DNA of 64,000 nt from the NCBI GenBank assembly GCA_963781025.1, contig CAWADU010000003.1:1922001-1986000 (forward strand), written 5' to 3'. The DNA is from Tardibacter sp963781025. GTDB taxonomy: Bacteria > Pseudomonadota > Alphaproteobacteria > Sphingomonadales > Sphingomonadaceae. The stretch's first letter is position 1. Each line of letters begins with the position of its first letter. Below are positions 33,546 through 42,332 of this stretch, piece by piece. The translations under genes and the position numbers were made by a program. The notes under the pieces are model-generated. The model made no database searches. It was not told the DNA's origin and was given only the letters and a program-made list of their open reading frames with translations.

Positions 33546-35435
33546 TCAGCGGATGTCGAGCATGGTCTGGAAGATATCGCGCGCCGCGGCGATGATCTTT
33601 GCCGACGCCTGATACGCCTGCTGGAAGCGGATCAGGTCCGATGCCTCCTCGTCAAGATTGACGGCGGAGCCCGCGTCACGCGCCTCCAGCGCCTTGTCGC
33701 GCACGGCCTTGCTGGCGGTGGCGAGCGCGCTCGTGTCGCGCAGGTTGGTGGCGACGCGCGTGACCTCGCGGGTGTAGCGGCCTTCAATGCCCGGATTGCC
33801 GAGCCGCGTATTGATCAGCGATAGCATGTTCGCATTGTCGGACATGCCGGCGGGCGTCGGCTGGACGGTGAATTTGTCGCCCGGCTGAAGACTGCCCGAG
33901 AGCTGCACGTCGAAGCCGTTGACCGGTATCCATGCGCCCGGAACATAGGGACCGCTGGCGAGCACCGTCGGTGGAATGGCGGCGTCGGCGGCGTCGAGGA
34001 CCTCATAGGTGCCGCCCACCCCCGCCTGGATGACAAAGCTGGCCGGGACGGGCGCGGGAATGGTCGCGGCGAGCGGATTGGTGCGGACCGCGATCTGGCC
34101 GGAACCCAGATTGGCGGCCGAAACGCTTGCCGACCAGGGTGCCGCGGCGGCGAGCTTGTCGCCATCCGTCACGAGCACGCGCATGCCCGCCGCGCCGGTC
34201 GCCCCCTTCAGCGCGAACCAGTCACCCCCTTTTGGCGCGCCGCCAAGCTCGACATGGATGCCGTCGAGATCGAGCGCGCCGGCGCCGGTGATTGAGGCGC
34301 TGCCATCGGTACGGGCCAGCGTCCATTGCGACGTCGTGCCGTCATAGCGAAGCTCATAGCCGCCAGCGAACACCTGGCTCTGGTCGGTCACTTCCATCTG
34401 GAGCGTCGGCTGGCCCACATTGGTCCGCGACGGCGTTGCGACAAGCGAACTGGTCGCGAACAACTCCCCGCCCGGATTGCCGTTCAGATCGACGCCCTGC
34501 TGGTGCACCGCATTGACGCTTGCGACGAACTGCTGGGCAATCTGGTCGATGCCGGCCGCGCTGTCGCTGGCCTGCGCATAGGCATCGGCCAGACCCGCCA
34601 GCGCGCCGCTGGCCGGAACCGGTATCAGCCCCGCCTGACCGAATGGATCGAGCGTGAGCTGAATCTTGCCATTGGCTTCCTTCGCGCCAAGCAGCTTCGG
34701 CCCCATCTGGTCGACGAGCAGCGGGCCGTTGGAGTTGTCCAGGCGCACGTCGACGGTGCCGTCGGGCCGGATGTTGGCGTCGATCTTCGTCAGCCCGGCC
34801 AATTCGTCGAGCAGGCGATCGCGATCGTCCTGAAGCCCCGCCGATTGCGAGGTGCCCTCTGCCGTCCGGCGCAGGCTATCGTTGAGATCCGACAGCGATT
34901 TCCCGATTTCGTTGATGCGGGCGGTGGTCTGGTCGATATCCTGTTTGATGCCCGTGCGCGTGCCCTCGAACGACTGGGCAAGGCTGCGGAACTGCGCGGC
35001 GACACCGCCCGCCACCGCAAGGAACGCGTCGCGCGCAGAGCCCGAGGTGGGATCGGTCGCGACATCCTGCGCGGCGTTGTAAAAGGCCGCCAGCTGACCC
35101 GACACGCCCTGATTGTCATTATTGAGATAGGACTGGATCTGGGTCAGCCAGTCCTGTCGCGCCTGGGCGCGGGAATAGTCGCCGGCCGTCGCCCTGACGT
35201 CATTGGTGAGGAAGCTGTTGTAGGCGCGCAGAACGCCCGATACGTTAACGCCCGACCCCGCCTTGACGTCGCGCACCAGCGGATAGCCGGTGCCCGCCGA
35301 GGGGTTTTCCGTGACGACCGCCTGACGTCGCGAATAGCCCGCGACATTGGCGTTGGCGATGTTTTCGCCGATGATGTCGAGCGCGGTCTGATAGGCGCGA
35401 ACGCCCGATGCGCCAAGGCCGAGAAGGTCGCTCAT
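33546..35435 (-). CDS. flgK: Hook-filament junction protein FlgK (HAP1)
   Basis: A 629-residue protein. It starts with the FlgK signature (LLGLGASGVRAYQTALDIIG, ENIANANVAGYSRRQAVVTE) and ends with EASDLIRFQQAYQASAKIIA. The middle region is variable and somewhat longer than in enteric FlgK (about 547 residues). It connects hook and filament and is exported with FlgN as chaperone. The ATG overlaps the flgJ stop (ATGA). Confidence 0.94.
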   Translation of the reverse strand: MSDLLGLGASGVRAYQTALDIIGENIANANVAGYSRRQAVVTENPSAGTGYPLVRDVKAGSGVNVSGVLRAYNSFLTNDVRATAGDYSRAQARQDWLTQIQSYLNNDNQGVSGQLAAFYNAAQDVATDPTSGSARDAFLAVAGGVAAQFRSLAQSFEGTRTGIKQDIDQTTARINEIGKSLSDLNDSLRRTAEGTSQSAGLQDDRDRLLDELAGLTKIDANIRPDGTVDVRLDNSNGPLLVDQMGPKLLGAKEANGKIQLTLDPFGQAGLIPVPASGALAGLADAYAQASDSAAGIDQIAQQFVASVNAVHQQGVDLNGNPGGELFATSSLVATPSRTNVGQPTLQMEVTDQSQVFAGGYELRYDGTTSQWTLARTDGSASITGAGALDLDGIHVELGGAPKGGDWFALKGATGAAGMRVLVTDGDKLAAAAPWSASVSAANLGSGQIAVRTNPLAATIPAPVPASFVIQAGVGGTYEVLDAADAAIPPTVLASGPYVPGAWIPVNGFDVQLSGSLQPGDKFTVQPTPAGMSDNANMLSLINTRLGNPGIEGRYTREVTRVATNLRDTSALATASKAVRDKALEARDAGSAVNLDEEASDLIRFQQAYQASAKIIAAARDIFQTMLDIR

Positions 35436-35779
35436 GCCGGTTTGTCCTGCTTGGCGGCGGCGGCTGCCACGTCCGCCTTTTCCAGTTTCTGGCCGCGATC
35501 GAGGAAGTCGGCGACCGCCTTGGCGATGCCGAGCGTCCCGCGCTTGCCCATCTCTTCGGCGAACTTGCCGTCCTGCATGTCGCGGAAGGTCTTGACCGCG
35601 TCATTGTCGAACATGCCGTCGCCAAGGCTCGCCTTGCGGGCTTCCTTCAACATCATGTTGACGAAAACCAACTCGAACTGCTGCGCGGCCTTGTCGAGGT
35701 TGGCGCGGTTCGCCTTGCGGCTGTCGTCGACCTGCGCGGTGCCCGAGGGCAGGATGCCGTTGATGGGTAAGTTTGTCAT
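35432..35779 (-). CDS. flgJ: Rod-binding protein FlgJ, single-domain form without muramidase
   Basis: A 115-residue protein corresponding to the N-terminal rod-binding domain of FlgJ (VNMMLKEARKASLGDGMFDN and VKTFRDMQDGKFAEEM). The C-terminal peptidoglycan hydrolase domain of enteric FlgJ is absent, as is common in alphaproteobacteria; the transglycosylase gene at 21122-21979 likely supplies that activity. It lies between flgI (9 nt) and flgK (overlap). Confidence 0.92.
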   Translation of the reverse strand: MTNLPINGILPSGTAQVDDSRKANRANLDKAAQQFELVFVNMMLKEARKASLGDGMFDNDAVKTFRDMQDGKFAEEMGKRGTLGIAKAVADFLDRGQKLEKADVAAAAAKQDKPA

Positions 35780-35788
35780 GAGCGCCTC

Positions 35789-36931
35789 CTAGATCACGAT
35801 CAGCTCGGCCTTGAGCGCGCCCGCCTGTTTTAGCGCCTCGAGGATGGCGACCAGATCGCCCGGCGTGGCCCCGAGCGCGTTCACCGACTTGACGATGTCG
35901 TCCAGCGCCACACCCGGATTGAACAGGAACATATGGCCGCCCTTCTGCTCGACATCGATGCCGCTGTCGGGCGTGACCTGCGTCTGCCCGCTGGAGAAGG
36001 GGCCGGGCTGGCTGACCTGCGGATTTTCGGTGATCTTGACGGTCATGCTGCCATGGCTGACGGCGGCGGCGGAAACGCGGACATTGGCACCGATGACGAC
36101 CGTGCCGGTGCGCGAATTGACGACGACGCGCGCGGCCGGGGCGGCGGGCTTCACCTCGATATTCTCGACGATTGAAACCAGGCTGATGCGCTGGCTGGCG
36201 TCCATGGGCGCGGCGACCTGGATCGAAACCGCATCGATAGGCGATGCCGCGCCAGGCCCCAGAGTGCGATTGATCGCGTCCGCCACCCGCCGGGTGGTCG
36301 TGAAATCAGCCTCGCGCAGATTGAACATCAGCGTCGGAGAAGTAGAAAACGGCGTGTCCACCATGCGTTCGACCGTCGCGCCATCGGGAATGCGGCCCGA
36401 CGACGGCACGTTGACCACGATCTTCGATCCGTCCTGGCCCTCGAAGCCGAGGCCGCCGACAGCAAGGCTACCCTGCGTCATGGCGTAAACCTCTCCGTCC
36501 GCGCCAATCAGCGGGGTCAGCAGCAAATTGCCGCCGCGAAGCGACTTCGCCTTGCCGATGGCCGACACGGTGACGTCAATCTTCTGCCCCGGCTTGGCGA
36601 ACGGCGGCAGATCGGCGGTGATCATGACAGCGGCAGCGTTTTTGAGGCTGGCCTTGACCCCCGGCGGAATGACGACGCCGAAGCGCGCGATCGCGCTCTT
36701 CATGCTCTGGATGGTATATTCCAGATTGTCGTCGCCGGTGCCGTTCAGGCCGACGACGATGCCATAGCCGACAAGCTGGTTCGACCTTATGCCGCCGAAG
36801 CCGCCGAGATCCTTGATTCGTTCGGCATGCGCGGGCGCGGTGGTTAGGGCGATGGCAGCCAGCAGTAATCCGCACAGGTACCACGTCACCCTGGCGAAGG
36901 CCGGCATGACGGAAAGGGTTTGAAGCGACAT
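35789..36931 (-). CDS. flgI: Flagellar P-ring protein FlgI
   Basis: A protein of about 380 residues with a signal peptide (hydrophobic core WYLCGLLLAAIALTTAPAHA). The mature start is ERIKDLGGFGGIRSNQLVGY; VGLNGTGDD and the C-terminal LVAILEALKQAGALKAELIV are P-ring hallmarks. The ATG at 36931 is preferred over one at 36940 because GAGGATGGGG then serves as ribosome-binding site. It needs the FlgA chaperone. It follows flgH by 11 nt. Confidence 0.95.
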   Translation of the reverse strand: MSLQTLSVMPAFARVTWYLCGLLLAAIALTTAPAHAERIKDLGGFGGIRSNQLVGYGIVVGLNGTGDDNLEYTIQSMKSAIARFGVVIPPGVKASLKNAAAVMITADLPPFAKPGQKIDVTVSAIGKAKSLRGGNLLLTPLIGADGEVYAMTQGSLAVGGLGFEGQDGSKIVVNVPSSGRIPDGATVERMVDTPFSTSPTLMFNLREADFTTTRRVADAINRTLGPGAASPIDAVSIQVAAPMDASQRISLVSIVENIEVKPAAPAARVVVNSRTGTVVIGANVRVSAAAVSHGSMTVKITENPQVSQPGPFSSGQTQVTPDSGIDVEQKGGHMFLFNPGVALDDIVKSVNALGATPGDLVAILEALKQAGALKAELIVI

Positions 36932-36942
36932 GGTCCCCATCC

Positions 36943-37608
36943 TCAGAAAGGCGAAACGGCGGTGAAGAAGCGCTGCAACCAGCCCATGCGGCTCTGCTGC
37001 GCCAGCTCGCCGGTGCCCGAATAGGCAATGCGGGCATCCGCGATACGTGTCGATTCGACGACGTTTTCGGGCGTCACATCCTGCGGGCGGACGATGCCCG
37101 ATATCTGGACATATTCCTCGCCGCGATTGAGCTTCATCAGCTTCTGGCCGCGCACCAGCATCGTGCCGTTCGGATAGACCTGGGCGACCGTGACGGTGAT
37201 TTCGCCCGAAAGCTGGTTCGACTGGGCGGCCGATCCCTGCCCTTTGAAGCTCTGGCCGCTGCCGCCGCTCAACAGGCCCTTGGGCACATAGCTGAACGGC
37301 TTGGCCTGAGGCAGGTCGATGCTCAGATTGCTGTCCCGCGAGGTGTTGCTGGACACCGATTTCGTCGCCTGGGTCTTTTCGACCAGCGCGATGGTCAGCA
37401 CGTCGCCCACGCGGCGCGCGCGATTGTCCTCGACCAGGCTGGCGAAACGGCCGGGCTGGTATATCGAACCCGTCGCCTGCGCGGGCTGCACGACCGGCGG
37501 CGCGTAGCTGGGCGCGAATTCGGCAGACGGCCGTTCATAGGGTGCAGCGCAGGCGGTGGTCGCCGCCAACAGCGTCAGCGCCGCGGCGTTACATGTTCTG
37601 CGAAACAT
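36943..37608 (-). CDS. flgH: Flagellar L-ring lipoprotein FlgH
   Basis: A 221-residue protein. The N-terminus has a hydrophobic segment ending at Cys20 (LTLLAATTAC), a loose lipobox. The conserved body includes RRVGDVLTIALVEKTQATKS, SGEITVTVAQVYPNGTMLVR and YVQISGIVRPQDV. It forms the outer-membrane L ring. The ATG lies 20 nt inside the end of flgG. Confidence 0.94.
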   Translation of the reverse strand: MFRRTCNAAALTLLAATTACAAPYERPSAEFAPSYAPPVVQPAQATGSIYQPGRFASLVEDNRARRVGDVLTIALVEKTQATKSVSSNTSRDSNLSIDLPQAKPFSYVPKGLLSGGSGQSFKGQGSAAQSNQLSGEITVTVAQVYPNGTMLVRGQKLMKLNRGEEYVQISGIVRPQDVTPENVVESTRIADARIAYSGTGELAQQSRMGWLQRFFTAVSPF

Positions 37609-38374
37609 ATTGCATCATCCCGTCGACGGTGCTGATCACCTTTGAGTTGACCTCATAGGCGCGCTGCGTCTCGATCATGTTGACCATTTCCTCGACCATG
37701 TTGACGTTCGAGGTTTCGAGCATGTTCTGGCTGACCTCGCCCAATCCGTCGACGCCGGGCGTGCCCACCTGCGGCGCACCGCTGGCGGCGGTTTCGGCGA
37801 AGAGGTTGTCCCCCAGCGGCTGAAGACCGGCGGGATTGAGGAAATTCGCAAGCTGGACCTGGCCGATCTGGCTGGGTTGCGGGTCGCCGGGAATAGTCAC
37901 CGTGACCGTGCCGTCTTTGCCGATGGTCAGCGACTGCGCGCCCGCGGGAATGTTGATGTCGGGCTGTAACGGGTAGCCGTCGTTCGTCACCAGCCGTCCT
38001 TCGGAGCTGACCGAGAACGAGCCGTCGCGGGTGTAGACTGTGGTTCCGTCGGGCTTCAGAACCTGGAAGAAACCCTGGCCGTTGATCGCCATGTCGGTGG
38101 CGTTGTCGGTGCCCTGCATCGCGCCTTGCGTGTTGATCCGCTCGGTGCCGACGACGCGCACGCCGGTGCCGATATTGAGGCCGGTCGCGTACTGGTTGGT
38201 CTGGTCGCTGTTCGCGCCCGCCTGCTTGTAGTTCTGGTACATCAGCGTCTCGAACTCCGCGCGGTCGCGCTTGAAGCCCGTGGTGTTGACGTTGGCCAGG
38301 TTGTTGGAGATCACCCGCATGCGCATGTCCTGCGCGTCGAGCCCGCTCCGTGCGGTGTGCAAGGCAGAGGTCAT
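37589..38374 (-). CDS. flgG: Distal rod protein FlgG
   Basis: A 261-residue rod protein. The N-terminal motif SALHTARSGLDAQDMRMRVI then SNNLANVNTTGFKRDRAEFE, and the C-terminal LETSNVNMVEEMVNMIETQR then AYEVNSKVISTVDGMMQYV, are diagnostic. Length is canonical. It follows flgF by 15 nt. Confidence 0.97.
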   Translation of the reverse strand: MTSALHTARSGLDAQDMRMRVISNNLANVNTTGFKRDRAEFETLMYQNYKQAGANSDQTNQYATGLNIGTGVRVVGTERINTQGAMQGTDNATDMAINGQGFFQVLKPDGTTVYTRDGSFSVSSEGRLVTNDGYPLQPDINIPAGAQSLTIGKDGTVTVTIPGDPQPSQIGQVQLANFLNPAGLQPLGDNLFAETAASGAPQVGTPGVDGLGEVSQNMLETSNVNMVEEMVNMIETQRAYEVNSKVISTVDGMMQYVSQNM

Positions 38375-38389
38375 TGCCGGGTTCCTTCC

Positions 38390-39136
38390 TTAATTGTCGA
38401 GCTTCAGGAGCGAAGTGCTGCTCAAGTCCATGTCGCGAACGTTCTTCACGAGCTGGACCTGCACCTCATAGGCACGGGCCTGTTCGATCATGTCGATCAT
38501 CGAGCCCATGATATTGACGTTGGAACTTTCGAGGCTGCCGGTCTGGAGCTGGGCGGCAGCGTCCTGCGGCAGCGGCGATCCGTCCTGGGACCGCATCAGA
38601 TTGTCGAGGCCCTTCTTCAGCTTCGACGGGTCGGGCGTGACCAGCTTGATCCGCCCGACCTGGGTCATCTCATTTGCTTGTCCGCCCTGCGGCTGAATGC
38701 TGATCGTGCCGTCCGCGCCGATTTCCACCCGATTCGCTGGCGGCACCGTGATCGGCCCGCCGTCGCCGATGACGGGAAGTCCGTCGCCGGTTTCCAGCAC
38801 GCCGGTTTCGCTGATGCGCAGGTCGCCCCGCCTTGTATAGGCTTCGGTGCCGTCCTCGGCCTGGACCGCCATCATCGCCTTGCCGGAAATCGCCACGTCG
38901 AGCGAACGCCCCGTCTGGTTGACGACGCCAGCTTCCTGATCGGGAGCCAGCACGCCCTCGGCCGCCTGGATGCGGCTTTCGAACGACTGGCCGCCGGTCA
39001 GGCCGCGGCTCTGCGATGCCGCCACGTCCCGCTTGAACCCCAGCGTGCTGGCGTTCGCGATATTGTGCGCCGTGACGTCCTGCGCGGACATTGCGCTGCG
39101 CAGGCCGGACAAAGCGGTGTAGACGAGGCGGTCCAT
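38390..39136 (-). CDS. flgF: Proximal rod protein FlgF
   Basis: A 248-residue rod protein. The N-terminus has LVYTALSGLRSAMSAQDVTA then HNIANASTLGFKRDVAASQS; the C-terminus has LESSNVNIMGSMIDMIEQAR. It lies between flgE (25 nt) and flgG (15 nt). Confidence 0.95.
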   Translation of the reverse strand: MDRLVYTALSGLRSAMSAQDVTAHNIANASTLGFKRDVAASQSRGLTGGQSFESRIQAAEGVLAPDQEAGVVNQTGRSLDVAISGKAMMAVQAEDGTEAYTRRGDLRISETGVLETGDGLPVIGDGGPITVPPANRVEIGADGTISIQPQGGQANEMTQVGRIKLVTPDPSKLKKGLDNLMRSQDGSPLPQDAAAQLQTGSLESSNVNIMGSMIDMIEQARAYEVQVQLVKNVRDMDLSSTSLLKLDN

Positions 39137-39161
39137 CGCTGGCTCCGTTCAGTCCGCGTGG

Positions 39162-40458
39162 TTACGCGCGAATGTTGATGATTGCCGAGGTCATCGCGCT
39201 GTCGGTCTCGATCGCCTTCGCATTCGCCTGGAAATTGCGCTGCGCGGTGATGAGATTGACCAACTCCTCGGTGATGTCGACGTTCGACTGTTCGAGCGAG
39301 CCCGAACGGATCGTGCCGACGCCGCTGTTCCCCGCCTCGCCGAGGATCGGATCGCCCGACAGGCCGGTGGCGGTATAATGCGCGTCGCCGGTCTGCTTCA
39401 GGCCGTTCAGGTTGGCGAAGGTCGCAACCGCCACCTTGCCGAGCGCCTGGGTCTGTCCATTGGTGAAGCTGGCCTTGACAACGCCGTCGCTGCCCACGGT
39501 CACGCTGTCGAGCCGGCCGGCCGGAAAGCCGTCCTGGGTCAGCGACACGATAGAGAACGGGTCGGAATATTGCGTCGTCGCGGTGCCGTGATCGACCGAA
39601 ACCAGCAGCGGCTCGCCGCCGGGGATGGCAAGCGGATCAAAGCCCACGGCGGTCGTCGGTGAAACGAGCTGACCGTTGGTGTCGAAACTCAGTTTCATAG
39701 GATTAGGGCCGGCAGCCGGCGTCAGCTCGGTGCCGTCGACAAAGACGTGGACGTCCCAGTCGTTGGTCGTCGCGGCGGAATTGGAGCTGGAGGTGCGGAC
39801 ATAATAGACTTCCGCCGCCAGCGGATTGCCGAGCGAGTCATAGACCGTGGTCGACGTCGACTGATTGAAGGTCGTCGGGTCGTTCTTGTTGAACACATAG
39901 GGGTTGGTCGCCGTATAGATCGGATTGTTCGGGATCACCTGGGCGTCCGATGGCAGGTTCAACGCCAGGTTGATGCCGGTCGTCGCGCGCGGCTGGCCAG
40001 ACGTCAGCGGCAGGCGCAATGCGCGGGTGTCGGCGATGCCGGTTGAAATCACCGTGCCCGAAATCGTTGACCGGATAGACCTGCAGCGCCTGGCCGCCGC
40101 TGTCGACGACGAAGCGGTCGCTGTTCACCGAAAACGAACCGTTGCGGGTAAAGCTCATGTCGGATGCGCCCGAGGTCGACTTCACCATGAAGAAGCCCTC
40201 GCCCATGATCGACATGTCCATCACGTTGAGGCTGGACTGGATCGCTCCCTGCGTGAACTGCTGCTTGATCGATTTCAGCGCCGTGCCGTTGCCGGCGACG
40301 CGCCCCGCGCTTTGCAGCGCCGAGCTGGAGATGATGTCGCCGAATTCCGCGCGCGACCGCTTGAAGCCGACCGTGCCGACGTTGGCGATATTGTTCGAGG
40401 TGGTCGAAAGATCGGTCTGCGCGGCATTGAGGCCGGTAAGCGATGTGTACATTGCCAT
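39162..40458 (-). pseudogene. flgE: Flagellar hook protein FlgE, split by a one-base insertion
   Basis: Hook subunit. The N-terminal part from ATG 40458 is canonical (MAMYTSLTGLNAAQTDLSTT; SNNIANVGTVGFKRSRAEF; GEGFFMVKS). It shifts frame near residue 133: after VYPVNDFG the original frame becomes nonsense, while the adjacent frame continues TVISTGIADTRALRLPLTSG and ends with the FlgE C-terminus (VDITEELVNLITAQRNFQAN). One extra base in the GGG run (CCC at 40057-40059 on the plus strand) explains the shift; removing it yields a 431-residue hook protein. As given the cell would lack a hook. It follows flgD by 31 nt. Probably a sequence error. Confidence 0.93.
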
Positions 40459-40489
40459 GGGGGATCTCCTTTCGGGATAGCGGCAGCGG

Positions 40490-41179
40490 TTAGCTGCTGA
40501 CTTTCTGGATCTTGTCGAAATCGATTGTGCCAAGGCCGAGGACGTCGACCGTCATCGGCGCGTTGGCGGTCGGAAGGTTGACGGCCTGCACCAGTGCGTA
40601 GACCGATGTGGCCAATGCCTCGCGCTTGCCGCCGACGTTTGCCGTCGCCTCGATGGTGACGGGGCCGAGCGGCACGGCATTGCCCGCGTCGTCCTTGCCG
40701 TCCCATGCGAAATCGTGACTGCCGCTTTCCACCGCGCCGAGCGAGAGGGTGCGGACCGCCTTGCCCGTCGAATCCTTGATCGTGACGGTGGTGTTGGTCG
40801 CGCCTTCGGGAATACCGAGTACGCCATAGACCCCGCCGGTCGAATCCGGCACGGCCGTGGTGCCCGACGTCAGCACATATTTGCCGACCAGCCCCGTTGC
40901 GGTCGAAAGCTGGCCCTGGTTCAGCGTATCGAGGATGCCGCCCAATTTGGCGTTCATCTCGGTGATGCCCGACAGCGACGAGAATTGCGCCATCTGGGCA
41001 ACGAACGCCTCGTTTTCGACCGGCTTCAGCGGATCCTGGTTCTTGAGCTGCGTGGTCAGCAGCTTCAGGAAATCGCTTTGGTCGAGATCCTTTTTCTTGG
41101 TGGGGGTCGTGCCGGTCGTCGACGACTGAAGCCCGAGGGCGTCGAGATCAAGACCACTGCCGGAGGTGACTGTCGTCAT
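40490..41179 (-). CDS. flgD: Hook cap / hook assembly protein FlgD
   Basis: A 229-residue hook scaffold. The conserved N-terminus has LDQSDFLKLLTTQLKNQDPL and KPVENEAFVAQMAQFSSLSG, and the C-terminal FlgD Ig-like/Tudor region includes SHDFAWDGKDDAGNAVPLGP. Preceded by flgC (8 nt) and followed by flgE. Confidence 0.95.
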   Translation of the reverse strand: MTTVTSGSGLDLDALGLQSSTTGTTPTKKKDLDQSDFLKLLTTQLKNQDPLKPVENEAFVAQMAQFSSLSGITEMNAKLGGILDTLNQGQLSTATGLVGKYVLTSGTTAVPDSTGGVYGVLGIPEGATNTTVTIKDSTGKAVRTLSLGAVESGSHDFAWDGKDDAGNAVPLGPVTIEATANVGGKREALATSVYALVQAVNLPTANAPMTVDVLGLGTIDFDKIQKVSS

Positions 41180-41187
41180 CGCTTATC

Positions 41188-41604
41188 TCACTGTCCGAGT
41201 TTGAGCGTGTTCAGCATCAGCGACTTCGCGGTCTGGATGACCTCGACGTTGTTCTGATACTGGCGGGAGGCTTCGAGCAGCTCGACCATTTCCTGGGTCT
41301 GGTCGACGGCCGCTTCGTAAACATATCCGTCCTTGTCCGCGAGCGGATGGCCGGGATCATAGCGTTTGACGGGGCTGGCGTTGCTGGTGACGATCTCGGT
41401 GACGTCGACGGTCGCATTCGCCCCGCCGCTCGCCTGGTCGAAATGGGTTTCGAACACCGGCTTGCGCGCGCGGTAGGCCGCTGATTCCTTGCCTGCCACC
41501 GAACCTGCGTTAGCGAGGTTGCTCGCCGTCGTGTTCAGTCGCACGAGCTGCGCCGACATGGCGCGGCCGGAAATGTCGAATATGGAAAGCCCCGCCATCG
41601 TCAT
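41188..41604 (-). CDS. flgC: Proximal rod protein FlgC
   Basis: A 138-residue rod protein with FDISGRAMSAQLVRLNTTAS then NLANAGSVAG near the N-terminus and VDQTQEMVELLEASRQYQNN then VEVIQTAKSLMLNTLKLGQ at the C-terminus. The ATG overlaps the flgB stop (ATGA). Length typical. Confidence 0.96.
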   Translation of the reverse strand: MTMAGLSIFDISGRAMSAQLVRLNTTASNLANAGSVAGKESAAYRARKPVFETHFDQASGGANATVDVTEIVTSNASPVKRYDPGHPLADKDGYVYEAAVDQTQEMVELLEASRQYQNNVEVIQTAKSLMLNTLKLGQ

Positions 41605-41987
41605 TCGCCCTTCATCGCGCGCATCAGGGTGCTGATGCGGCCGTTGAGGAAGGAAAGCGTCGTCTGATACTGCACGGCGTTTTCGCCGAAGCGGGTCTGT
41701 TCGACCGACAGCTCGACGGTATTGCCGTCGAGGGATGATTGGTTCGGAATGCGGTAGAGCGCGCCGCCGGGCATGCCGCCAGCGGCCGCCGGAATGTGTC
41801 CGGCTTCGGTGGCGGCAAGGGCCGTGCCCGACTGCGCCTCGCGGAGCTGGGCGGCGAAATCGATGTCGCGCGCCTTGTAGCCGGGCGTCGCCGCATTGGC
41901 GATATTGGACGCTAGCAGCTCGAGCCGCTTCGAACGCAATTCGAGCGCCTGTCCATGCACACCGAAATAGTTGTCGAGCACGTCCAT
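41601..41987 (-). CDS. flgB: Proximal rod protein FlgB
   Basis: A 128-residue rod protein (MDVLDNYFGVHGQALELRSK; LLASNIANAATPGYKARDID). The start is the ATG at 41987, with AGGA about 9 nt upstream; the longer upstream frame overlaps the sigma-54 promoter and adds a non-conserved stretch. First gene of the flgB-flgL operon, about 41 nt downstream of the predicted transcription start. Confidence 0.94.
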   Translation of the reverse strand: MDVLDNYFGVHGQALELRSKRLELLASNIANAATPGYKARDIDFAAQLREAQSGTALAATEAGHIPAAAGGMPGGALYRIPNQSSLDGNTVELSVEQTRFGENAVQYQTTLSFLNGRISTLMRAMKGE

Positions 41988-42039
41988 AACCGTTTGTCCT
42001 GCAACTCCTGTCCGCCGGGATTCCGGCATGGGGGTTTCA

Positions 42040-42054
42040 GCAAAGGGCGTGCCA
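42040..42054 (-). promoter_or_regulatory. Sigma-54 promoter of the flgB-flgL operon
   Basis: Minus strand TGGCACG-CCCT-TTGC, a full RpoN consensus, 53-67 nt before the flgB ATG. Two GTCGG-N4 palindromes lie 80-115 bp upstream. Confidence 0.87.
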
Positions 42055-42131
42055 GATTGCAAAAATGCCCGGTATTGAGCGGCCTGACGGGCGATAGGCA
42101 GGTCGGTGGATCACGGTGATGCGGGCGCCAT

Positions 42132-42167
42132 GTCGGCGAATTGACGCTTGCCTGTCGGCTTCCCGAC
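42132..42167. promoter_or_regulatory. Paired inverted repeats upstream of flgB, candidate activator sites
   Basis: GTCGG-CGAA-TTGAC (42132-42145, two mismatches in the right arm) and GTCGG-CTTC-CCGAC (42154-42167, perfect), 22 bp apart start to start, as in the fliE/fliC region. The perfect site is 100 bp upstream of the sigma-54 element, a normal enhancer distance. Confidence 0.6.
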
Positions 42168-42273
42168 GCGGTCTGCAAGCCAAGGCCGGCATCCGCTCAG
42201 CCATGGTGGCTGATGACGGTAGTGAGTCCAATCCGAGACGGGGCGATGAGGCGGCGGAACAGACTTAAAACTG

Positions 42274-42308
42274 AAAACCCGCCTCGGTTGCCTGACCGGG
42301 CGGGCTTT
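42274..42308 (-). terminator. Rho-independent terminator after infC
   Basis: Minus strand stem CCCGCC..GGCGGG (42304-42299 with 42283-42278), with an additional CGGT/ACCG pairing inside, followed by TTTTCAGTTTT. It separates infC from the flgB promoter region; 42168-42273 otherwise shows no gene. Confidence 0.8.
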
Positions 42309-42332
42309 CAATCAATTCAAGGCGCGAGTGCG

